From: DASSUW01 sp963806395
GTDB lineage: Bacteria > Actinomycetota > Thermoleophilia > Solirubrobacterales > Solirubrobacteraceae
Direction of reading: 5' to 3'
Length of the DNA stretch: 64,000 nucleotides
NCBI GenBank assembly: GCA_963806395.1
Contig: CAWDYI010000009.1
Location: 496,001-560,000, forward strand
Positions within the stretch are counted from its first letter, which is position 1. Each line of letters opens with the position of its first letter. The notes under the pieces were generated by a model. That model searched no databases and was not told the DNA's origin. It saw only the letters and a list, made by a program, of their open reading frames with translations. Below, piece after piece: positions 56,913 to 63,784 of the stretch. The translations under genes were made by a program, and so were the position numbers.

Positions 56913-57552
56913 GGCTGCTCACGCTTGCGCTCGCCCTGCTCGTCCTCGCCGTCGCCGGATGCGGCGGTGGCCCGCGCGTGACCGAGACGCGCGAGGTGCC
57001 GTCGTTCGACCGTCTCGAGATCTCGGACAGCGTCGACGTCGAGGTGACGCCGGGCGACAGCCGCGAGGTGCTCGTGACCGCCGGCGAGGACGTGATCGAC
57101 CACGTCCACACCGAGTCGAGCGGCGGCGTCCTCCACATCGAGATCGTGCGACCGCGGCATCGTGATCGGCCCCGACCCGTTCGACGACGTGCGGATCCAG
57201 GTGTCCGTCGGCGCGCTCGAGGCCGTCCGCGTCGACGGCGCGGGCGACGTCAAGCTCGACCGGCCTCGATCGCGACGCGCTCGAGCTCGAGATCAACGGG
57301 TCGGGCGACATCGAGGCCAGCGGCACCGTCGGCTCCCTCGTCGCCATCGTCGACGGAGCCGGCGACGCCGACCTCTCCGCCCTGCAGGCGCGCACCGCAC
57401 GCGTGACGGTCGACGGCGCCGGCGACGCGGAGCTCAACGTGACCGAGCGGCTCGACGTGTCGGTCGACGGCGCGGGTGACGTGTCCTACAGCGGCGATCC
57501 GGCCGTGACCTCGAGCGTCGAGGGCGCCGGGGATCTGCGGCACGAGGACTGA
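56909..57552 (+). CDS. GIN-domain (DUF2807) lipoprotein, frameshifted as sequenced
   Basis: About 213 aa. The N-terminus is a lipoprotein signal with Cys near residue 18 (LAVAGCGGG). FDRLEISDSVDVEVTPGD begins a head-GIN beta-helix, with repeated VDGAGD turns (near 57235, 57355, 57415 and 57465) typical of DUF2807. One extra A near 57155 and one extra C near 57248 break the frame. Such proteins sit at the cell surface; binding partners are unknown. It is coupled to the histidine kinase, hinting at a sensing partner. Confidence 0.78.
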
Positions 57553-57560
57553 GCGAGGGA

Positions 57561-57752
57561 CAACGTCAACTGCGGCATTAAGGGAGGCGGGTCCCTCGGG
57601 AGCGTGGCGCCTTTTCGTCGCATATCGACGAGAAAGCGCCACGCGGTGGAGGCGGGCGATCTCGCGGGGGTGTGGCCAGTTGATGCCTCATATATCGACA
57701 TCAAGTGGCCACACCCCCCTCGAGCCCGCCTCCTCAATGCCGGGGTTGACGT
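57561..57752. repeat. intergenic palindrome family, copy D (two inner hairpins)
   Basis: The fullest copy, between convergent genes. Outer arms at 57561-57591 and 57725-57752 pair imperfectly (AACGTCAACTGCGGCATTA against its mirror ending GTTGACGT). Inner hairpin 1: 19-bp arms with two mismatches (57602-57620, 57626-57644) and loop CATAT. Inner hairpin 2: 20-bp arms with one mismatch (57666-57685, 57699-57718; arm starts GGGGGTGTGGCCAGTTGATG) and a 13-nt loop containing CATATATCGA. Confidence 0.85.
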
Positions 57753-57777
57753 CCGTGCACAGCCCGTTAACGACCGC

Positions 57778-57801
57778 GACCCGGGTCAACTGACCCGGGT
57801 C
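57778..57801. terminator. perfect 11-bp inverted repeat after the sigma gene
   Basis: GACCCGGGTCA at 57778-57788 is perfectly complementary to 57791-57801 with a 2-nt spacer. Each arm contains GACCCGGGTC, itself a palindrome, so the site is also a tandem direct repeat. It lies 30 nt past the sigma-factor stop and could end that transcript, or be a protein-binding site. Confidence 0.45.
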
Positions 57802-57830
57802 GCAGTGAGCGTTCTTGGGGGTTGCGGGGC

Positions 57831-58739
57831 CTACGCGGCCTCGCGCAGCGCCATCACGTCGGTGCGCTGGCTGAGGCGCTTGAGCGCCCGCTCCTCGATC
57901 TGGCGCGCGCGCTCAGTCGAGACGCCGAGCTTGCGCCCGGCCTGGCTGAGCGTCTGAGGCTCCTGGTCGCCGGCGCCGAAGCGCATCTCGATGACGTTGC
58001 GCTCCTGCTCGGGGAGTTCGGCGATCGCGCTCAGGAGCGTCTCCGAGCGCAGCTTCTCACCGACCTCTTCGTCGACGGGGGCCGTCTCGATCGCCAGCAG
58101 GTCGCCGAAGGAGGTGTCCCCTTCGTCGCCGACCGGCTTGTCGAGGCTGACCACCGCGCGATCCGCCTTGCGGATCTCGATCACGTCTTCGATCGGGAGG
58201 TCCGCCGCGGAGGCGATCTCCTCGTCCGAAGGCTCGTGACCGAGCTTGGTCGTGAGCTCCCGCTCGATGCGCCCGACCTTCCGGGACCGCTGGGCCACGT
58301 GGACCGGGAGCCGGATCGTCCGGCTCGTGTTCTCCAGTCCGCGCTGGATGGCCTGACGGATCCAGAGCGTCGCGTAAGTCGAGAACCGGAACCCCTTGCG
58401 CCAGTCGAACTTCTCAACGGCTCGGATGAGACCGAGCATGCCCTCCTGGATGAGGTCGCCCAGGGCGAGCCCCTGACCCTGGTAGCGGCGCGCGTTCGCG
58501 ACGACCAGACGCAGGTTGGAGTTGATCATGCGGTCCTTGGCAGCGAGATCGCCCTTCTCGATGCGCTGGGCCAGTTCGATCTCCTCGCTCGGCTTGAGCA
58601 GCGGGTAGCGACCCGCCTCTCGCAGCAGGAGCTGAAGGGAGTCCATCGTCGGATCGGCCTCGTGTTCGGGCTCGGTCCGATGGCGCGGGATATCGGTGAG
58701 CGTGCTCGTTTTCTGTCCTTTCGGTGTTGTCACAGCCAC
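57831..58739 (-). CDS. RpoD-like RNA polymerase sigma factor (sigma-70 family)
   Basis: A 302-aa sigma-70 protein of group 1/2. Region 1.2 begins at DSLQLLLREAGRYPLL; region 2 has INSNLRLVVANARRYQGQGL, LIQEGMLGLIRAVEKFDW and FSTYATLWIRQAI; region 3 LPVHVAQR; region 4 ends VSTERARQIEERALKRL. At this length it lacks region 1.1 and may be a group 2 sigma factor rather than the essential RpoD. GTG 58739 is chosen, about 20 nt after the predicted transcription start; a TTG at 58751 and an ATG at MDSLQ are alternatives. Confidence 0.9.
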   Translation of the reverse strand: MAVTTPKGQKTSTLTDIPRHRTEPEHEADPTMDSLQLLLREAGRYPLLKPSEEIELAQRIEKGDLAAKDRMINSNLRLVVANARRYQGQGLALGDLIQEGMLGLIRAVEKFDWRKGFRFSTYATLWIRQAIQRGLENTSRTIRLPVHVAQRSRKVGRIERELTTKLGHEPSDEEIASAADLPIEDVIEIRKADRAVVSLDKPVGDEGDTSFGDLLAIETAPVDEEVGEKLRSETLLSAIAELPEQERNVIEMRFGAGDQEPQTLSQAGRKLGVSTERARQIEERALKRLSQRTDVMALREAA

Positions 58740-58765
58740 TTTGAAAACCAACTCTTCCAGTCGGA

Positions 58766-58794
58766 ATTATAGAGAGATCCAGTTGCCGCTGCAA
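58766..58794 (-). promoter_or_regulatory. promoter of the sigma factor gene
   Basis: A perfect TATAAT on the minus strand (58771 to 58766) and a TTGCAG -35 (58794 to 58789), separated by 17 bp. It is the best housekeeping-type promoter seen in the window. Transcription should begin near 58759, giving a very short leader before the GTG at 58739. Confidence 0.75.
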
Positions 58795-58819
58795 CCATCT
58801 TGCCCGGTTGCTGCTGCAA
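58783..58819. promoter_or_regulatory. twin TTGC-N4-GCAA dyads overlapping the sigma promoter
   Basis: TTGCCGCTGCAA at 58783-58794 and TTGCTGCTGCAA at 58808-58819 are two copies of one dyad 25 bp apart. The first includes the -35 hexamer. The spacing and identity suggest binding of a dimeric regulator on neighbouring turns, probably a repressor of the sigma gene. Confidence 0.5.
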
Positions 58820-59136
58820 TGATTCGCCGGCGCCAAACCGGCAGGCCGCCACATCCTGTGGCGACCCTCTGGGTCGCTCCGCCCGGGGGAGGTCGGACGG
58901 ACGCCCATAAAGGCGGTTACCTGAACCGGAACTACGCTGAGGACCCGTGCTCGGTTCAGGCGCCGGGCTTCAGTGAAGCCCGGGCACTACAGAGAAAACC
59001 CTCGGCGCTGCCGCAAGTTACGCGGTTTTGTGCCCGCTGTACGCGAGTTTTAGGCCCCGAATAGGTAGTGAAGCGCAAACGCGCCGGAAACGCGCCTAGA
59101 TTGCGCCTGAGTGTGACGTACCACACAGTGCGGGCC
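58820..59136. other. structured non-coding interval between sigma gene and GT4 gene
   Basis: About 317 nt without a credible gene. It holds a run of perfect stems: 58826-58842 (GCCGG/CCGGC), 58847-58863 (CGCCACA/TGTGGCG), 58862-58876 (CGACCC/GGGTCG), 58920-58928 with 58952-58960 (CCTGAACCG/CGGTTCAGG), 58963-58971 with 58975-58983 (CCGGGCTTC/GAAGCCCGG, loop AGT), and 59111-59126. It matches no RNA family I could recognise (RNase P, tmRNA, SRP, common riboswitches). The last stem could terminate the GT4 transcript. Confidence 0.5.
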
Positions 59137-60309
59137 TCATAAACCTGCCGCCGCCTTCCGGGCCGCCCGGCGCGGCAGCAGACCGGTGACGACGGCGGGC
59201 CGGTCGCCCGGTCTCGGCGCCCGTTCGGCGGCGACCGCCTCGGCGACGATCGACCGTAGCGCGGCCTGGAAGCGAGCGGTGCCGAAGCGGGCAGCGGCCT
59301 CGACGCACGCCGCCGGATCGACCCCCGTGGGATCGAATCGGGCCACGACCTCGGCGAGCGCCTCCGGGTCGCTGCGCCGGTAGTAGGCGCCGGTCTCCCC
59401 CTCCCGCACGCTCTCGAGCACCCCGCCGGAGCCGAGCGCGATCACCGGCCGGCCGGACGCGAGCGACTCCACGGCGGCGATCCCGAACTCCTCGGCGGCG
59501 GTCACCACGAGCGCGCGCGCCGTCCGCAACAGCTCTGCCACGCGCGCGTCGGGCAGCCGCCCGGTGAAGCGCACCGTCGGGCCGGCGAGCCGGCGCAGCC
59601 GCCGCAGCTCCGGGCCGTCGCCCACCACGACGAGCGGAGCGCCGAGCTGGTTGAACGCCTGCACGGCGACGTCGATCCGCTTGTGCGCCATCAGCTCGGC
59701 GACCACCAGGTAGTGATCGGCGACCTCCCCCGGCCAGAAGCGCTCGAGCTCCACCGGCGGATGCAGTACGTCCGCCTCGCGACCGAAGTAGCGGCGCACG
59801 CGCGAGGCCGTGAGGCGCGAGTTCGCCACGTACCGGTCGACCCGCTGCGCGGCGATCCAGTCCCACTGGCGCCAGCGCGAGAGCAGCACCCGCAGCGGCA
59901 GCCGCACCGGCGCGCTCCGTGCCGCCAGCGTCGCCTCGCGCTCGGACCACGCGTACCGGAACGGGTTGTGGCAGTAACAGACGTGCACGGCCTCGGGGTC
60001 GACGAGCACGCCGTGCGCCCACGCGCTGGACGACGAGATCACGAGGTCGTAACCGCGCAGGTCGAGCGACTCGATCGCGTGCGGGTAGAGCGGGAGCAGC
60101 GCCCGGAACGTGCGCGCGGTCGGACGCAGCGACTGCAGGAACGACGTACGCGGGGCGCGCGGCGCGAAGCGGCCCTCGGTGCCCTTCTCGTCGTAGATCG
60201 TGGTGTAGACGTCGGCGTCCGGCCATGCGTCGCAGACCGCCGCGAACACCCGCTCCGCGCCTCGCAGGTCCAGAAGGAAGTCGTGGACGAGCGCGACGCG
60301 GGAAGCCAT
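59137..60309 (-). CDS. GT4 family glycosyltransferase
   Basis: A 390-aa GT-B enzyme. VALVHDFLLDLRGAERVF opens the fold; HVCYCHNPFRYAW near residue 110 and ADVLHPPVELERF near 195 are typical of WbaZ-like mannosyltransferases; the donor site AAEEFGIAAVESLASGRPVIAL lies near 275. It probably adds mannose or another sugar from a nucleotide donor to a lipid-linked glycan. It is intact and stands alone, divergent from the GATase-like gene. Confidence 0.87.
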   Translation of the reverse strand: MASRVALVHDFLLDLRGAERVFAAVCDAWPDADVYTTIYDEKGTEGRFAPRAPRTSFLQSLRPTARTFRALLPLYPHAIESLDLRGYDLVISSSSAWAHGVLVDPEAVHVCYCHNPFRYAWSEREATLAARSAPVRLPLRVLLSRWRQWDWIAAQRVDRYVANSRLTASRVRRYFGREADVLHPPVELERFWPGEVADHYLVVAELMAHKRIDVAVQAFNQLGAPLVVVGDGPELRRLRRLAGPTVRFTGRLPDARVAELLRTARALVVTAAEEFGIAAVESLASGRPVIALGSGGVLESVREGETGAYYRRSDPEALAEVVARFDPTGVDPAACVEAAARFGTARFQAALRSIVAEAVAAERAPRPGDRPAVVTGLLPRRAARKAAAGL

Positions 60310-60375
60310 GTGAGCGCATCCTAATCAAGGCGCTCGCGCGAGCTTGCGAGTGCGAGTAAGCCGCATACTCAATCT

Positions 60376-61071
60376 GTGAGCCTTCGTATCGCCGCCCTCG
60401 GAGACCGTGACCCGGCCTACCTGACCCATCGCGAGATCGACGCCGCGATCGCGCTGGCGCCGCCAGATACCGAGATCCGGTGGGTGGCGACCGACTCCGG
60501 CGACGCACAGCGCATCGACGCGTTCGACGGCCTGTGGGTGCTGCCCGGCACGCCGTACCGCGACGAGGCGGCGGTGTACGCCGCGATCCGGCAGGCGCGC
60601 GAGCAGCGCGTGCCGGTCCTCGGCACCTGCGGCGGCTTCCAGCACATGGCGATCGAGTTCGCGCGGAACGTCGCCGGCATCGACGGCGCCGCGCACGCGG
60701 AAAGCGACCCGGACGGGGAGACGATCGTGGTCGCCGGTCTGACCTGCAGCCTGGTCGGCGAGGAGCGCACGGTGACCGCCGTCCCGGGCACGCGGCTCGC
60801 CGCGATCTGCGGGACCGAGCCGTTCACCGGCTTCCACTGGTGCAACTACGGCCTCGCGCCCGCGATCGCCGACCGCCTTGCGACGGCCGGTCTCGTGATC
60901 AGCGCGCATGCCGAGGACGCGGGCGTCGAGGGCTTCGAGCTGCCCGGCCACCCGTTCTACGTCGCCACGCTGTTCCAGCCCCAGGTCGGGAGCTCGGAGC
61001 GCGACGCGTTGCACCCGCTGCTGACGGCGCTCGTGCGCGCGGCGAGCCGATCGACCGCGGGCAGTGTTTAG
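60376..61071 (+). CDS. CTP synthase C-terminal-like class I glutamine amidotransferase homologue
   Basis: A 231-aa stand-alone GATase-like protein. VLGTCGGFQHMAIEFARNV near residue 85 carries the nucleophile Cys in the elbow as in CTP synthase. The second catalytic motif, normally F-H-P-E, reads FQPQ near residue 200, so the His and Glu of the triad are replaced by Gln. It therefore is unlikely to release ammonia by the usual route and may bind or modify another substrate. It lies between two glycosyltransferase-type genes without clear operon partners. Confidence 0.75.
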   Translation: MSLRIAALGDRDPAYLTHREIDAAIALAPPDTEIRWVATDSGDAQRIDAFDGLWVLPGTPYRDEAAVYAAIRQAREQRVPVLGTCGGFQHMAIEFARNVAGIDGAAHAESDPDGETIVVAGLTCSLVGEERTVTAVPGTRLAAICGTEPFTGFHWCNYGLAPAIADRLATAGLVISAHAEDAGVEGFELPGHPFYVATLFQPQVGSSERDALHPLLTALVRAASRSTAGSV

Positions 61072-61078
61072 TTCCCGG

Positions 61079-62134
61079 ATGCGCCGCACCCTCGCGCTCG
61101 CCATCTTGCTCGTGCTCGCCGCCGCGGCGCCGGCCACGGCCGCCGTGCCGCGTGACTGGCTCGGCGTGGTCGCCGACGGCCCGATGACCGACGGCAGCGA
61201 CCGCGAGAGCGAGTGGGCGCTGCTCTCCGCGAGCGGCGCGCGAACCGTACGGGCAGCCTTCTACTGGTCGCAGGGCCAGCCGACCGGGCCCGCGACGACC
61301 GACTTCGCCCCCTCCGACCGCGTCGTGCTGGCCGCCGCGCGGCACGGCCTGACGGTCTTCCCCGTGGTCCAGGGCACGCCGGCCTGGGCGACTGCGGTGC
61401 CGGGCGACAGTGCGTCACCGCCACGCGACAACGCCGACTACGGCCGCTTCCTGCAGGCGCTCGTCGGCCGCTACGGGCCGCGCGGAACGCTGTGGAGCGA
61501 GCACCCGGAGCTGACGGCGCGTCCGATCCGGCAGTGGCAGATCTGGAACGAGCCGAACATCACCCGGTACTGGTCGACGCAGCCGTTCGCGAAGTCGTAC
61601 GTGCGCCTCCTGCGCGCAGCACGCGGCGCGCTGCGCAAGGCGGACTCCGGCGCACGCGCGATCCTGGCGGGCCTGCCGAACAAGAGCTGGGCGGCGCTGC
61701 GGTCGATCTACGGCGCCGGCGGCAAGGGCGCCTTCGACGCCGTCGCGCTGCACCCCTACACCGGGAAGCCGGTCAACGTCGTCAAGCTCGTCGCGCTCAC
61801 GCGCCGCGTCATGCGCCGGTACGGCGACAAGCGCAAGCCCGTCTGGGTGACCGAGCTGTCGTGGCCGGCGTCGGTCGGCAAGACCACCACCACGGGCGGC
61901 TTCGAGACGGACGACAAGGGCCAGGCGAAGCGGCTGCGCAAGGGCCTGGTGCTGCTCGCCCGCGCGCGCCGCAAGCTCCGGATCCGGCGCGTCTACTGGT
62001 ACACGTGGCTGTCGACCGAGCAGGGCCCGAGCGCGTTCGCGTGGTCCGGCCTGCGCCGCATGCGCGCCGGCCAGGTCGTCAGCGCGCCGTCGCTGACCGC
62101 GTTCCGGCAGACGGCGAAGCTCCTGCGTCGCTGA
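61079..62134 (+). CDS. secreted GH39-like glycoside hydrolase
   Basis: A 351-aa secreted protein with a signal peptide (residues 1-22) and a clan GH-A TIM-barrel: IWNEPNITRYW near residue 160 gives the acid/base Glu, and WVTELSWPAS near 258 the nucleophile Glu. It resembles the protein at 35040-35945 in layout, though longer. Likely acts on a surface or environmental polysaccharide. The ATG at 61079 directly follows the preceding stop. Its 3' end overlaps the opposing GT4 gene by 56 nt. Confidence 0.8.
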   Translation: MRRTLALAILLVLAAAAPATAAVPRDWLGVVADGPMTDGSDRESEWALLSASGARTVRAAFYWSQGQPTGPATTDFAPSDRVVLAAARHGLTVFPVVQGTPAWATAVPGDSASPPRDNADYGRFLQALVGRYGPRGTLWSEHPELTARPIRQWQIWNEPNITRYWSTQPFAKSYVRLLRAARGALRKADSGARAILAGLPNKSWAALRSIYGAGGKGAFDAVALHPYTGKPVNVVKLVALTRRVMRRYGDKRKPVWVTELSWPASVGKTTTTGGFETDDKGQAKRLRKGLVLLARARRKLRIRRVYWYTWLSTEQGPSAFAWSGLRRMRAGQVVSAPSLTAFRQTAKLLRR

Positions 62135-63137
62135 GCAGCGCATCGACCGCATGCGCGGTGGCGTCCCACGAGAACGCGGCGGCGCGGGCGAGGCCCGCGG
62201 CGCGCAGGCGCTCGCGCTCCGCCGGGTCGCGCAGCAGCGCGCCGAGCGCGGCCGCGAACGCCTCGCCGTCGGGCTCGGCGAGCACGGCCGCGCCGGCACA
62301 GGTCTCGGGCAGCGCCCCGGCGGCCGCGGCCACGACCGGCGCCCCGCTCGCCATCGCCTCCAGCACCGGCAGGCCGAAGCCCTCGTAGCGGGAGGGCAGC
62401 GCGAACGCCTCGGCGCCGGCGTAGAGGCCGGGCAGCAGCGCGTCGTCGACGTGGCCGAGCAGGCGCAGCGCATCGAGCCCCGCCTCGCGGGCGAACTGCG
62501 GCCGGTGGCCGCCCGCCACCACGAGCTCGAGCCCGTCCCCGGCGAGCGCGCGGGCCGCGGGCACCAGCGCCGCCAGGTTCTTGCGCGCGGTGTGCGAGGC
62601 GACGCACAGCACGTACGGGCGCTCGAGGTCGAGCGCGCGGCGCGCCGGCCCGGGGTCGGCGGAGGGCGAGAAGCGCTCGTCGACGCCACCGGGGACGACC
62701 GCCGCGTCCACGCCCAGCAGCTCGTGCAGCTCGCGGCGCGAGAACTCCGACACCGTGATCACCCGCCGGGCGCGGCGCGCGATCGCCGGCAACACGAGCC
62801 GCTGCCACCGCGCGTAGGCCGGCGAGTACCAGCCCGGGTGGCGGAGCGGCGCCGCGTCGTGGATCACGACCACCGTGCGGCCGTACGCGACCGGCGCCAG
62901 GTTGGCGGGGCAAAGGAGCGCCCGCGCGCCGAGTCTCGCGGCCCGCACCGGCAGGACGAGCTGCTCCCACGCGTGCCCGGCGCGGTGCGCGAGCGCCGGC
63001 GGCGGCCGCAGCACGACGTACGCGTCGCGGCGCAGCGCGGGCAGGCGCACGGCGAGCTCGCGCGCCCATCGCTCGACACCGCCGAGTTCGGGCCGAATCG
63101 CGGCTCGAGCGTCGATCGCGACCGGCCCCGTCATCAT
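62079..63137 (-). CDS. GT4 family glycosyltransferase
   Basis: A 352-aa GT-B enzyme. VAIDARAAIRPELGGVERWARE opens the fold with the acceptor-side Gly-rich loop; VIHDAAPLRHPGWYS near residue 93, VSEFSRRELHELLG near 130 and ALPSRYEGFGLPVLEAMASG near 245 are the GT4 hallmarks of mannosyl- or rhamnosyltransferases. The frame is intact. It is divergent from the GNAT gene and convergent with the GH gene. Confidence 0.88.
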   Translation of the reverse strand: MMTGPVAIDARAAIRPELGGVERWARELAVRLPALRRDAYVVLRPPPALAHRAGHAWEQLVLPVRAARLGARALLCPANLAPVAYGRTVVVIHDAAPLRHPGWYSPAYARWQRLVLPAIARRARRVITVSEFSRRELHELLGVDAAVVPGGVDERFSPSADPGPARRALDLERPYVLCVASHTARKNLAALVPAARALAGDGLELVVAGGHRPQFAREAGLDALRLLGHVDDALLPGLYAGAEAFALPSRYEGFGLPVLEAMASGAPVVAAAAGALPETCAGAAVLAEPDGEAFAAALGALLRDPAERERLRAAGLARAAAFSWDATAHAVDALLSDAGASPSAGTRSATAR

Positions 63138-63151
63138 TCGTGTGCGCTTTG

Positions 63152-63784
63152 ATGTCTCGTGTGCGACGCCCGATGCTCCGCCGCCGACCGCTGGCCGCCG
63201 TCGCGGGCCTCGGCGTGCGCCCGGCCGAGGTCGAGCCGGAGGCCCCGCCGGCGGGGTCCCGCGTGGTGCTGCGCGTGCTCGAGCGCAGCGACCGCGAGGA
63301 GTTCCTCGCCCTCGCCCGCGAGAGCCGCGAGCTGCACCGGCCGTGGACGTACCCGCCCGAGCGCACCGACCAGTTCGACGACCTGTTCGCCCGCTCGCGA
63401 CGCGACGACTTCGTCTGCCTGCTCGCGTGCCTGAGCGAGGATCAGCGCGAGATCGCCGGCGTCTTCACGATCTCGCAGATCGTCCGCGGCGCGTTCCAGT
63501 CGGCCTACCTCGGCTACTACGCGAACGCGCGCCACGCGAACCGGGGGCTGATGCGCGAGGCGATGGAGCAGCTGCTCGACCATGCGTTCGGCGCGCTCGC
63601 GCTGCACCGGCTGGAGGCGAACATCCAACCCGGCAACCAGCCGTCGATCGCGCTCGCCCGCGGCTCCGGCTTCCGGCTCGAGGGCTTCTCCCCGCGCTAC
63701 CTGCTGATCGGCGGGCAGTGGCGCGACCACGAGCGCTACGCGATCACGACGGACGAGCGAGCGGCTCAGAAGAGCCCGAGCTGA
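63152..63784 (+). CDS. GNAT-family N-acetyltransferase (RimJ/RimL-like)
   Basis: About 210 aa, GNAT fold. Motifs: LGYYANARHANRGLMREAM near residue 130 with an acetyl-CoA loop, and QPGNQPSIALARGSGF near 170, typical of RimJ/RimL ribosomal-protein acetyltransferases. The substrate may be a ribosomal N-terminus or a small molecule. The start is unsure: ATGs at 63140, 63152 and 63173 are all in frame. The 3' end overlaps the uracil-DNA glycosylase gene by 19 nt. Confidence 0.85.
   Translation: MSRVRRPMLRRRPLAAVAGLGVRPAEVEPEAPPAGSRVVLRVLERSDREEFLALARESRELHRPWTYPPERTDQFDDLFARSRRDDFVCLLACLSEDQREIAGVFTISQIVRGAFQSAYLGYYANARHANRGLMREAMEQLLDHAFGALALHRLEANIQPGNQPSIALARGSGFRLEGFSPRYLLIGGQWRDHERYAITTDERAAQKSPS

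Noticed and set aside
46125..57310. Programmed frameshifting or wholesale pseudogenisation of the glycan cluster
   Set aside because: Dozens of isolated insertions without slippery sites and with preserved codons on both sides fit sequence errors better; essential genes elsewhere show the same type of lesion.
58696..59064. Possible 122-aa protein across the sigma promoter
   Set aside because: It overlaps the sigma promoter, the dyads and several perfect RNA-like stems; no motif or ribosome-binding site supports it.
58820..59136. Known structural RNA (RNase P, tmRNA, SRP, 6S or a classical riboswitch)
   Set aside because: I looked for the conserved cores by eye on both strands and found none; only an unnamed structured RNA remains possible.
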